The translations under genes and the position numbers were made by a program. Below are positions 1 to 5,518 of a DNA stretch of 5,643 nucleotides, one piece after another; the first letter of the stretch is position 1; each line of letters starts with the position of its first letter. The notes under the pieces were generated by a model. The model had not been told where the DNA came from. It saw only the letters and a program-made list of their open reading frames with translations, and searched no databases. The stretch is from Chloroflexota bacterium (lineage in GTDB: Bacteria > Chloroflexota > Ktedonobacteria > Ktedonobacterales > JACDGC01): contig JAKAOI010000173.1 of the NCBI GenBank assembly GCA_021812265.1, positions 1 to 5,643 on the forward strand, written 5' to 3'.

Positions 1-2
1 TT

Positions 3-905
3 TCACTTCATAATCATTGTCATAACTGTGACAGACACTAAACCAGCTACCGGTAATGAACATATACCGGCAGTAAATGATGCGGCAATATACAAGGCAA
101 ATACACCCCAGCGATTCACCCCCGTTGCTACATTGCCGCTTTGCGCCATCAGCGCATAAGTATAAACAGGAATGAAAACATCTACCGGTAAAATAACCAA
201 TAAAAGATACGCAATCAAAGCAACTATCATCGTAAAATTATAGCTATAACCGAATTTCGAGAACACTGAAAGTACCGCGCTGTTACTCATTATTGTAATT
301 CCGATACCATAAACAATGGCCATAAAACATACCATTATACCAATAGACGCATATGCCAGCGCAATCGGCCGGATTGCCCTGCGGTAGCGCACCATGAATG
401 TTCCCAAGTTTTTATCAGCGGCGCCGGCAGTATATAGGACAAAAATAAAAAATCCTGCGATAGTTTGTACAATAAACATGATAAACACTGCTATTAATTC
501 AACAGTGAGAAGAGAATGAGCCAAATTTGCCTGTAGAGTCGGTCCCCCTGATGAGACGGAGGATTGCATTGATTGTATATATTGATTATATACAATTTGA
601 AAGATCATTAATCCAAAAATGATAAGTCCAATAATCGGCGCCGCAAAAGCAACCAACAGCGAAATAGGTGTCCACGAAGGTTGATCCACATTCGCCCAGC
701 GCGCAATATTCTTCCTGGTTATTCTTACTCCGATGGAAAACCATGCTTGCAGCAAATTACCCTGCGCCGGCGGTATTTCTTCAATAGGTGAACCATATAC
801 ATCCGGCATAATCCAATATCCTTTGGGATACCGGAACTGCGGCGGAGGATTCATTGGATTATAACCATACATATTCGGATTAGGGGCCTGCGGTGGCTGC
901 GCCAT
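3..905 (-). CDS. Five-helix membrane protein, Yip1-like (paralog B)
   Basis: A 300-residue polytopic membrane protein of unknown function. Residues 1-35 are rich in Pro, Tyr, Asn and Met (MYGYNPM, then PPP) and look disordered. A basic block, RITRKNIARW (61-70), lies just before the first membrane helix and suggests a cytoplasmic N-terminus. Five hydrophobic segments are visible at about 80-106, 134-160, 180-206, 224-250 and 267-296. Five helices with a soluble N-terminus fit the Yip1 class, which is common in Chloroflexota, but I assign this by architecture, not by a diagnostic motif. The start is ATG at 905, with AAGGAG at 919-914, eight bases upstream. It is a close paralog of the gene at 1995-1069, sharing the basic block, the RAIRPxALA loop (176-184) and GVNRWGVF (262-269). 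The stop codon (TGA, positions 5-3) falls just inside the window. The reading frame is certain; the family is moderately likely. Confidence 0.85.
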   Translation of the reverse strand: MAQPPQAPNPNMYGYNPMNPPPQFRYPKGYWIMPDVYGSPIEEIPPAQGNLLQAWFSIGVRITRKNIARWANVDQPSWTPISLLVAFAAPIIGLIIFGLMIFQIVYNQYIQSMQSSVSSGGPTLQANLAHSLLTVELIAVFIMFIVQTIAGFFIFVLYTAGAADKNLGTFMVRYRRAIRPIALAYASIGIMVCFMAIVYGIGITIMSNSAVLSVFSKFGYSYNFTMIVALIAYLLLVILPVDVFIPVYTYALMAQSGNVATGVNRWGVFALYIAASFTAGICSLPVAGLVSVTVMTMIMK

Positions 906-923
906 TATTACAGCTCCTTGAAC

Positions 924-961
924 AAAAAATTCACCGGTTATCGAAAGCGTAAAGTGGTGAA
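924..961 (-). terminator. Possible weak intrinsic terminator or leader hairpin
   Basis: On the minus strand TTCACC (961-956) can pair with GGTGAA (935-930), a perfect 6-bp stem with a 20-base loop, followed directly by TTTTTT (929-924). That is the shape of an intrinsic terminator, but the loop is large and the stem only half G+C. It lies between the two membrane protein genes, and its T-run ends five bases upstream of the AAGGAG of the second gene. It could therefore reduce read-through or act in the leader of the second gene. This rests on sequence inspection only. Confidence 0.25.
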
Positions 962-1068
962 AACAAATTGCGCATTAAAATTTTATCTATTGGGGATGTT
1001 AGCCGCGTCGCGTGGATACATAACAAATTCCGCGTGGCAAGCGGCTTCACAAAGCTGCACAATTATTT

Positions 1069-1995
1069 TTACTTCAAAAGTAACGCGCGAACAATAACAT
1101 TTAAAATACTTCCAAATATTTCCACAACAATGCCGACAGTCACTCCCGCTGCAAGACTCAAACCAAACACACCCCAGCGGTTTACCCCCGTGCCCACATT
1201 ACCGCCTTGCACCAGATGTGCAATAATATACGCATCTGTCAATATGGCAATCGGCAAATACGCCAGCATTCCAATAGCTATATAGGCAAATACCTGTGAA
1301 AAATCTGGATTGGCGCTGCCGCTGAGATTCACAATATATGTGAACGCGCCGGCGTTATTTATCAGCAGAAATCCGATTCCACCGAAAACAAACAGAAAAA
1401 ATTGCAGAATCCCCACCGGCGCAAAAGCTAACGCAAGCGGACGGATTGCTCTGCCATATCGTTCCTTGAATGTTCCCAATCTTGCGTCAGCAACACCGGC
1501 CAAGTATAGCGCTAAAACAAAAAATACACCAATATTTGTGATAAGCAAATATACAATAATTGATATATATTCATATATCATAAATGCATGCAATGTATTA
1601 CCTGTAGGCAATATTGGCCCTGTTCCATTGATATTGTTTTTGTTGATAATGAATACTATTTGCCCCAAAAAATCATACAAAGGTTGAAACGTTACTATCT
1701 CAATAAAGATAAAGCCAATAATCGGCAATAAAAAATAGACCAGCAGCGAAATGAGTGTCCACGAAGGCTGCTCCACATTCGACCAACGCGCAATATTCTT
1801 CCTGGTTATTCTTACGCCGATGGAAAGCCACGCTTGTATTACATTGCCGTGCGCCGGTGGAATTTCTTCTATAGGCGCATTAGCCATATCAGGTTTTACC
1901 CAGTATCCTTTCGGATACTGAATCTGCGGCGGCGGTGGATACATCGGATTGTAACCATACATATTCGGATAAGGATTCTGCGGCGGCTGTGTCAT
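1069..1995 (-). CDS. Five-helix membrane protein, Yip1-like (paralog A)
   Basis: A 308-residue polytopic membrane protein, the upstream copy of a tandem pair. The N-terminus (1-35) is rich in Pro, Tyr and Asn, with MYGYNPM followed by PPPP. The basic block RITRKNIARW (62-71) precedes five predicted membrane segments at about 80-102, 141-168, 186-212, 235-261 and 275-303. The cytoplasmic-type loop RAIRPLALA (182-190) and the conserved GVNRWGVF (270-277) are shared with the paralog at 905-3. The start is ATG at 1995; AAGGAGA at 2009-2003 is a strong ribosome binding site at good spacing. The 163-base gap to the next gene holds a hairpin with a T-run, so co-transcription of the pair is plausible but not certain. 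Function is unknown. In eukaryotes Yip1-family proteins bind Rab GTPases, but no such role can be read from this sequence. Confidence 0.85.
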   Translation of the reverse strand: MTQPPQNPYPNMYGYNPMYPPPPQIQYPKGYWVKPDMANAPIEEIPPAHGNVIQAWLSIGVRITRKNIARWSNVEQPSWTLISLLVYFLLPIIGFIFIEIVTFQPLYDFLGQIVFIINKNNINGTGPILPTGNTLHAFMIYEYISIIVYLLITNIGVFFVLALYLAGVADARLGTFKERYGRAIRPLALAFAPVGILQFFLFVFGGIGFLLINNAGAFTYIVNLSGSANPDFSQVFAYIAIGMLAYLPIAILTDAYIIAHLVQGGNVGTGVNRWGVFGLSLAAGVTVGIVVEIFGSILNVIVRALLLK

Positions 1996-2127
1996 ACACT
2001 TGTCTCCTTTTTTTCTGAGCCAGACTGACCCATAACAAATAAATAAAAAACAGATTTCACACGCACAATAAATCTAAAATCTTCCGTATCTCTGGAAAGC
2101 AGCATATTGTTCCGGATACACACTTGA

Positions 2128-2145
2128 TTGTATCAAACAATACAA
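2128..2145. promoter_or_regulatory. Small perfect inverted repeat, possible operator
   Basis: TTGTAT (2128-2133) and ATACAA (2140-2145) form a perfect 6-bp inverted repeat around CAAACA. It lies between the thioesterase stop and the start of the first membrane protein gene, about 130 bases upstream of that start. It could be a binding site for a dimeric regulator or part of a weak transcript hairpin; no T-run follows, so a terminator is unlikely. An AT-rich 6-bp repeat can arise by chance. The rest of the 184-base gap (1996-2179) is AT-rich, holds no open frame I believe, and no promoter I can name with confidence. Confidence 0.15.
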
Positions 2146-2179
2146 CTCCAGTATCTCACTTTATCAGCAAGAAAACAAG

Positions 2180-2980
2180 CTAACGACGGTAAAACGCCAG
2201 CGCAGCCGCAAATTTTTCTCCCGCTGTTTGATCTTGCGCCTCAATATACACACTCGCGGCGTCAGCTGTATTTTCCTGCAAATACACTGTTACGGCAACT
2301 AAGTCACCGGGTTTTGCCGATCGCAGATAAGAAATTTCAAACCTTGTCATCCGTGCGGCGCGCAGTGCGGGAATTGCGGCGCGCTGTTGTTCCGCCGCCT
2401 CACACATCCAATCCACATACACACAGTTGTTAATATGCCGCATTTGGTCGGCTTCATAGCGCCGCGCGGCAAATACAAGCGGCTCCCCTATCGGAACATC
2501 ATCCGTTAAACGGCGCATTTTGCGGGCCGGCGCTGTTGCGCTGCCCGAAGCTGACGGAATAGCGCGCGCTAACGCTTCCGGAATGCGCTGCAATACCTGT
2601 CCATCGCGCTGAATATATGCCCATGTGGCAGATCCGGCGCCGATAATATGTCCATCAACTTCCGATGAGAGCATATAATCACGCACAGCGCTTACACGAG
2701 AGTAAGACTTCACCCAAGTTTCCATCCGCACCGGTTCGCCGCTGCGCGCGGAGCCAAACAAATCAATACTTTGATCACGAATCACCCAGCCTTCTCCACG
2801 GTCTCTATACCACTGCGGACTAAATCCCGAGGCTGCAGACGCCAAATTTGCCGCCAGCTCAAAATAGCGCGCCAGCCCTCCCATATCAATTTGACCGTCG
2901 GCGCGCGGCTCATACGCCCTTATGGCGTCATACGCAAAAAAATGATTATCATCGCGCCGATACCCATTCTGCTGTGTCAT
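2180..2980 (-). CDS. Acyl-ACP thioesterase (FatA/FatB-like)
   Basis: A 266-residue protein of the acyl-ACP thioesterase family, which hydrolyses acyl-ACP to free fatty acid and ACP in the cytoplasm. The length suits the bacterial members with two tandem hot-dog folds: one at about 12-135 (FFAYDAIRAYE, then WVIRDQSIDL at 65-74) and one at about 165-266. The second carries the family signature D178-x-M-R-H182-I-N-N-x-x-Y188, equivalent to the D-x-N-x-H-V-N-N region of plant FatB. Asp and His are kept, while the plant Asn is Met, as in many bacterial hot-dog thioesterases (MGHVNN type). I see no Glu-Cys pair equivalent to the plant one. The start at ATG 2980 gives the usual short N-terminus without transit or signal peptide; the ribosome binding site is weak (GAAGGG, 12 bases upstream). 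It stands alone, with gaps on both sides. Chain-length preference cannot be read. Confidence 0.85.
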   Translation of the reverse strand: MTQQNGYRRDDNHFFAYDAIRAYEPRADGQIDMGGLARYFELAANLASAASGFSPQWYRDRGEGWVIRDQSIDLFGSARSGEPVRMETWVKSYSRVSAVRDYMLSSEVDGHIIGAGSATWAYIQRDGQVLQRIPEALARAIPSASGSATAPARKMRRLTDDVPIGEPLVFAARRYEADQMRHINNCVYVDWMCEAAEQQRAAIPALRAARMTRFEISYLRSAKPGDLVAVTVYLQENTADAASVYIEAQDQTAGEKFAAALAFYRR

Positions 2981-3034
2981 TAAAATCGTTTGCCCTTCTC
3001 ATACACAAGTTCAGCGCTGCGCAATAACTACCCA

Positions 3035-3200
3035 TTACATTCCCGGATCCACGCGCGCTTGTTCAACGGTATATTGCGGTTCCAGCATCTGATCCAAAAT
3101 ATTGATGGTGACTGCTCCATATTGTGCTGGTTGATAACAGGAAGAGAACACTGAAGAACGCCATCATGGTGTCCTCTTTGGGTACGTTTTTGGGACGGCT
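3035..3200 (-). pseudogene. Frameshifted remnant resembling the gamma-glutamyltransferase C-terminal region
   Basis: No intact gene convinces me here. One minus-strand frame (3163-3035, ending at TAA) reads QPAQYGAVTINILDQM then LEPQYTVEQARVDPGM. From my knowledge of gamma-glutamyltransferases, their small subunit carries QPxxxxxVxxNxxDxGxxPQxAxxAPR. Gln, Pro, Val, Asn, Asp, Pro, Gln and Arg fall at identical spacing over 27 residues without a gap (3133-3053). Just upstream, in another frame, KEDTMMAFFSV (about 3179-3147) resembles the segment before that motif (KDGxPxMAFGVMGG), so a frameshift near 3150 is implied. The typical APR is degraded to QAR. The fragment begins right behind the DUF4388 gene and is far too short for the roughly 550-residue enzyme, so it is read as a decayed leftover. 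An alternative is chance similarity in noncoding DNA. A 65-codon frame (3225-3028) overlaps the preceding gene by ATGA, but its composition is not protein-like. Confidence 0.4.
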
Positions 3201-3221
3201 GCATCCCTTCTGGCTCTCTGC

Positions 3222-4067
3222 TCATACGCTGCGCGGCGTATACTCAATCTCCAGCGCGGCGGCAATTTTTTTTGCGGTAATTGCTGCCCGCTGAGGCCCA
3301 ATCACTAACGCAGACTGCTCCTCTATTTCCCTAATTATCTGTATTATTACAGGCGCTGTCAATGGCACAGGACGCAATATCAGCTCGGGAGAAATTTTTA
3401 CGGCGCGCAGCGCGTCATCGCAAAAAAGCTCTGCCGAAGCGCCCAACATGGGGTATGCTGTTGTTACAATAATGCAGACCAGTTTTTGCGTTAAATTCAT
3501 CGGCGTTATCGTGGCGTAGCCGTTCGCAATTAAAAACGCTATTGCTTCCCGCAGGCGCAATCCCCCAATTTGCAAGGGATGGATCAGATCATACATCAGC
3601 GTTTTGCCGTCGCAAAAATGATATATTTGCATTTCCGGCGAATTTTGCTCCAACGGCGGTGACAGCAAATTTGGCTGCACTTTCTGCAGCGCAATACGCA
3701 ATATCGGCGCAATTTCGCGGGAAACCTTCCATTTTTCCCAGCGTTCTATCCCACGAAAAATCAATTGGTTTTCATCTGTCTGAATATTTTGCCGAGGAAG
3801 CTCATAAGATTGCAGCGGACGAAACACAAATTTTCCCGCGTCCCATAAAAAGAAATTTTCGATGGCGCTTTCACCAAATCGCTCCTTTAAAAATGCGGCG
3901 TGGATTTTGCCATCTAAAAAATAAATATGACCCACCGGTACCGTTGCTGACGCCATCGCAAAAGGAAGCAATGGCGTCAGCTCTAAATCTCCGGTCTTTC
4001 TGTCGATAAAAGATAATAGTTGAATAATCTCATTTAAATGAATGTCCTGCAATAATCCTTCGGTCAC
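3222..4067 (-). CDS. DUF4388 (PATAN-type) domain protein
   Basis: A 281-residue soluble protein. Residues 2-110 match DUF4388: a start EGLLQDIHLNEIIQLLSF, the RKTGDLEL strand, GHIYFLDGKIHAAF (46-59), GESAIENFFLW (65-75) and GKFVFRP (78-84). This domain is found in signalling proteins of Chloroflexota, Deinococcus-Thermus and myxobacteria and often sits beside Roadblock and MglA-like GTPase genes, as here; its biochemical role is poorly known. Residues 148-187 (DGKTLMYDLIHP, then LRLREAIAFLIANGYA) resemble the degenerate winged-helix segment often seen in such proteins. The C-terminal part (about 195-281) is an unrecognised alpha/beta region. No membrane segment or signal peptide is visible. 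The start is GTG at 4067, chosen because GGAG lies nine bases upstream; a nearby ATG is out of frame. It follows the GTPase gene after 136 bases, so it may belong to the same transcription unit. Confidence 0.8.
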   Translation of the reverse strand: MTEGLLQDIHLNEIIQLLSFIDRKTGDLELTPLLPFAMASATVPVGHIYFLDGKIHAAFLKERFGESAIENFFLWDAGKFVFRPLQSYELPRQNIQTDENQLIFRGIERWEKWKVSREIAPILRIALQKVQPNLLSPPLEQNSPEMQIYHFCDGKTLMYDLIHPLQIGGLRLREAIAFLIANGYATITPMNLTQKLVCIIVTTAYPMLGASAELFCDDALRAVKISPELILRPVPLTAPVIIQIIREIEEQSALVIGPQRAAITAKKIAAALEIEYTPRSV

Positions 4068-4076
4068 AAAACATTT

Positions 4077-4080
4077 CTCC
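4077..4080 (-). promoter_or_regulatory. Ribosome binding site for the GTG start of the DUF4388 gene
   Basis: GGAG at 4080-4077, nine bases before the GTG at 4067-4065. An ATG lies between them, but its frame does not encode the DUF4388 domain, so the site supports the GTG start. Confidence 0.5.
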
Positions 4081-4097
4081 GATTCAATAAAATGCCG

Positions 4098-4144
4098 GTT
4101 TGCGCTTCATCCCTGCAAGAAATATATCACTTCTCTGCGCAAAC
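4098..4144 (-). promoter_or_regulatory. Leader inverted repeat upstream of the DUF4388 gene
   Basis: GTTTGCGC (4098-4105) and GCGCAAAC (4137-4144) form a perfect 8-bp inverted repeat. The enclosed 31 bases contain a second short pairing (AGAA with TTCT). It sits in the 136-base gap between the GTPase stop and the DUF4388 ribosome binding site. No T-run follows on the minus strand, so it is not an obvious terminator. It could be an mRNA leader structure, a processing site, or a long operator. The rest of the gap shows no gene. Confidence 0.3.
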
Positions 4145-4203
4145 GCGCGTGTCTTGTGCATTTTTCCGCAAAAGAATACAAGCAAAAGTTCTGTATAGCA
4201 GAG

Positions 4204-4779
4204 CTATAGCCGCTCTACAACTAGCTTGCTGATAGCGCGCAATGTCGCAAAAACACCGGCGCCGCGTGTTGCCACTGCTTCAAAACAAGGCACATGATAG
4301 CGGTTCAGGTATTGCTCTAAAATTGGCGCCGACAGCGCGTCTGCCGCGTCTCTTTTATTCCACTGCATAACAAAGGGAAATTCTGCCAAGTTCTTACCTA
4401 AGAGACGCATATTTGCTTCCAATTCAACCATCGCGCCAAAGTTTTCTTCCAGTCGGTCGCGCTGTGAATCCGCAACAAACACAACGCCATCGGCGCCCTG
4501 CAAAATCGCCTTGCGAGTTTTTTCATAGCGAATTTGTCCGGGAACAGTAAACAGCATAAATCGCACTCGATAACCGTGAATCGCGCCAAAATCCAGCGGC
4601 AGAAAATCAAAAAAAATCGTCATTTCCTGCTCGGTGGCCACAGAAAGCAGATCACCCGCCGCCTCTTTAGGTGTTTGCGAATGAATATACTGTACATTGG
4701 TGGTTTTTCCGCTGCGCCCAATACCATAATACACCAATTTACACTGAATTTCTCTATTAGCCATGTTAATAAGCGCCAT
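4204..4779 (-). CDS. MglA-like Ras-family small GTPase
   Basis: A 191-residue small GTPase of the bacterial MglA type, a cytoplasmic molecular switch for polarity or signalling. The frame is open up to 4944, but I place the start at ATG 4779 because MALINMANREIQCKLVYYG matches the typical MglA beginning; the extra upstream 55 codons overlap the Roadblock gene. The P-loop is GIGRSGKTT (19-27). Thr54 in TIFFDFLPLD is the switch I threonine; TVPGQ (78-82) is the MglA form of the G3 motif, with catalytic Gln82; NKRD (141-144) is G4; EAVATRGAGVF (167-177) is G5. By my alignment with Myxococcus MglA the intrinsic arginine finger Arg53 is Met (codon at 4623-4621), and the P-loop PGLC is IGRS. The gene overlaps the end of the Roadblock gene by 14 bases, so translational coupling and a protein partnership are likely. 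The ribosome binding site is weak (GCGAGAAA). Confidence 0.9.
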   Translation of the reverse strand: MALINMANREIQCKLVYYGIGRSGKTTNVQYIHSQTPKEAAGDLLSVATEQEMTIFFDFLPLDFGAIHGYRVRFMLFTVPGQIRYEKTRKAILQGADGVVFVADSQRDRLEENFGAMVELEANMRLLGKNLAEFPFVMQWNKRDAADALSAPILEQYLNRYHVPCFEAVATRGAGVFATLRAISKLVVERL

Positions 4780-5299
4780 TTTCTCGCACCGTCTCAGATT
4801 GTATTTGTATGTCCGGATCTTTAAATAAATCGTGAATAGCCGAAGCAAAAGCGCTTTGAAACGATTCATCTTGCGCCAGTGATACAGTGGTATTCTCCGG
4901 ATCACGGCAATAATCAGCCAACAATTGTGATAATTCTTGCTCACGCTGCGCGGTTATCATTCGCACATACCCTTCATGCGCGCCGGAGGCAAACAATATC
5001 CCCAACAGCCAGTTTGCGCCAATTTTTGTGATATACAGCTGTGAAACCGGACCAGTAAAAGAAATGGAAGTAAACGAGGCGGCGCCCATCAACTCTGCCA
5101 TAGACTGCGCTGAAGCAAATGCCCCGGCAATAGTCGCGCCAAGCGCCGGAGACGCGCCGCCGCCGGAGTATCCGCTTTCCGCAGCTGCGAGCACAACAGC
5201 GCCGGATACATCTATAATAATGACATACTGAGCGTGAACATTTTCGGCAAAATCTTGTAATCGTTCATCTATCAATCCCATTGGCGCAGCAATTGTCAT
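4766..5299 (-). CDS. Roadblock/LC7 domain protein (MglB-like)
   Basis: A 177-residue protein with a Roadblock/LC7 domain at about 8-115: a first helix (LIDERLQDFAENV), the strand pair YVIIIDVSGAVVLAAA (25-40) with its turn, a long Ala-rich helix (about 51-72), then strands SFTSISFTG (75-83), SQLYITKIGANWLLGILF (86-103) and a closing helix. Roadblock proteins dimerise and bind Ras-like GTPases; in Myxococcus and Thermus MglB is the GTPase-activating protein of MglA. The gene lies directly before, and overlaps, an MglA-like GTPase gene, which supports that pairing. Residues 116-177 form an acidic, Glu- and Asp-rich helical tail beyond the core domain, of unknown role. The start is ATG at 5299; an in-frame ATG at codon 7 is an alternative, and the ribosome binding site is weak. 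A glycine-rich patch (GYSGGGAS, 43-50) sits before the long helix. Confidence 0.85.
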   Translation of the reverse strand: MTIAAPMGLIDERLQDFAENVHAQYVIIIDVSGAVVLAAAESGYSGGGASPALGATIAGAFASAQSMAELMGAASFTSISFTGPVSQLYITKIGANWLLGILFASGAHEGYVRMITAQREQELSQLLADYCRDPENTTVSLAQDESFQSAFASAIHDLFKDPDIQIQSETVRENGAY

Positions 5300-5400
5300 A
5301 CTTTCATCATATTCAGAGGCGCTTGCCGCAGATATGCGCTATCCTGTTTTCTTGCGCTGATATCCGTGGCGCGCAAATATATATCACAAAATAAACTACT

Positions 5401-5431
5401 GCCGCCTATTACTCCGAAGAGTTCAGGCGGC
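5401..5431 (-). terminator. Compound hairpin with UUCG loop, terminator or leader element
   Basis: On the minus strand GCCGCCT (5431-5425) pairs perfectly with AGGCGGC (5407-5401). Inside, ACTC-TTCG-GAGT (5422-5411) forms a second stem capped by the very stable C(UUCG)G tetraloop, with only 2 and 3 unpaired bases between the stems. The following bases include TTTATTTT after a short AGTAG spacer, an imperfect T-run. It lies 88 bases after the stop of the upstream partial gene and about 100 bases before the Roadblock start. The tetraloop exists in the minus-strand RNA only, matching the direction of all genes. A terminator of the upstream gene is most likely; attenuation of the Roadblock operon is an alternative. 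Confidence 0.5.
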
Positions 5432-5463
5432 TGTTCTCGCATTATTGGCAAAACTTCTGGTTT

Positions 5464-5491
5464 ATTCTATTTGCAGTTATATCTACATCAA
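5464..5491 (-). promoter_or_regulatory. Candidate sigma-70-type promoter for the Roadblock-GTPase operon
   Basis: On the minus strand TTGATG (5491-5486) and TAGAAT (5469-5464) are 16 bases apart; they match the consensus -35 and -10 hexamers at 4 and 5 of 6 positions. Transcription would start near 5457 and give a leader of about 155 bases that includes the hairpin at 5431-5401. The region is AT-rich, so chance matches are easy. No other regulatory site is evident in 5300-5518. Confidence 0.25.
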
Positions 5492-5518
5492 TTCTGTAAC
5501 ACATACAAGTTATACAAC

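Noticed and set aside
1002..1045. Long-range repeat GCCGC ... GCGGC enclosing two copies of CGCGTGG (1009-1015, 1031-1037)
   Set aside because: The arms are short and interrupted, no T-run follows, and G+C-rich 5-7-base words recur often in this sequence.
968..1285. Plus-strand open frame of 105 codons across the gap between the membrane protein genes
   Set aside because: Most of it lies opposite the end of the well-supported membrane protein gene, and the rest has no ribosome binding site or recognisable motif.
3063..3167. A 34-codon minus-strand frame starting ATGATGGCG with an AAAGAGG ribosome-binding-like site, encoding a short hydrophobic N-terminus
   Set aside because: Its first residues are better explained as the upstream frame of the gamma-glutamyltransferase remnant, and its second half is not protein-like. 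A small membrane protein cannot be fully excluded.
3542..4009. A 155-codon open frame on the plus strand opposite the DUF4388 gene
   Set aside because: It is antisense to a gene with a recognisable domain, and its translation shows no domain or sensible composition.
4780..4944. N-terminal extension of the GTPase to an ATG at 4944
   Set aside because: The extra 55 residues have no family counterpart, overlap the Roadblock gene in another frame, and the canonical MglA start falls at 4779.
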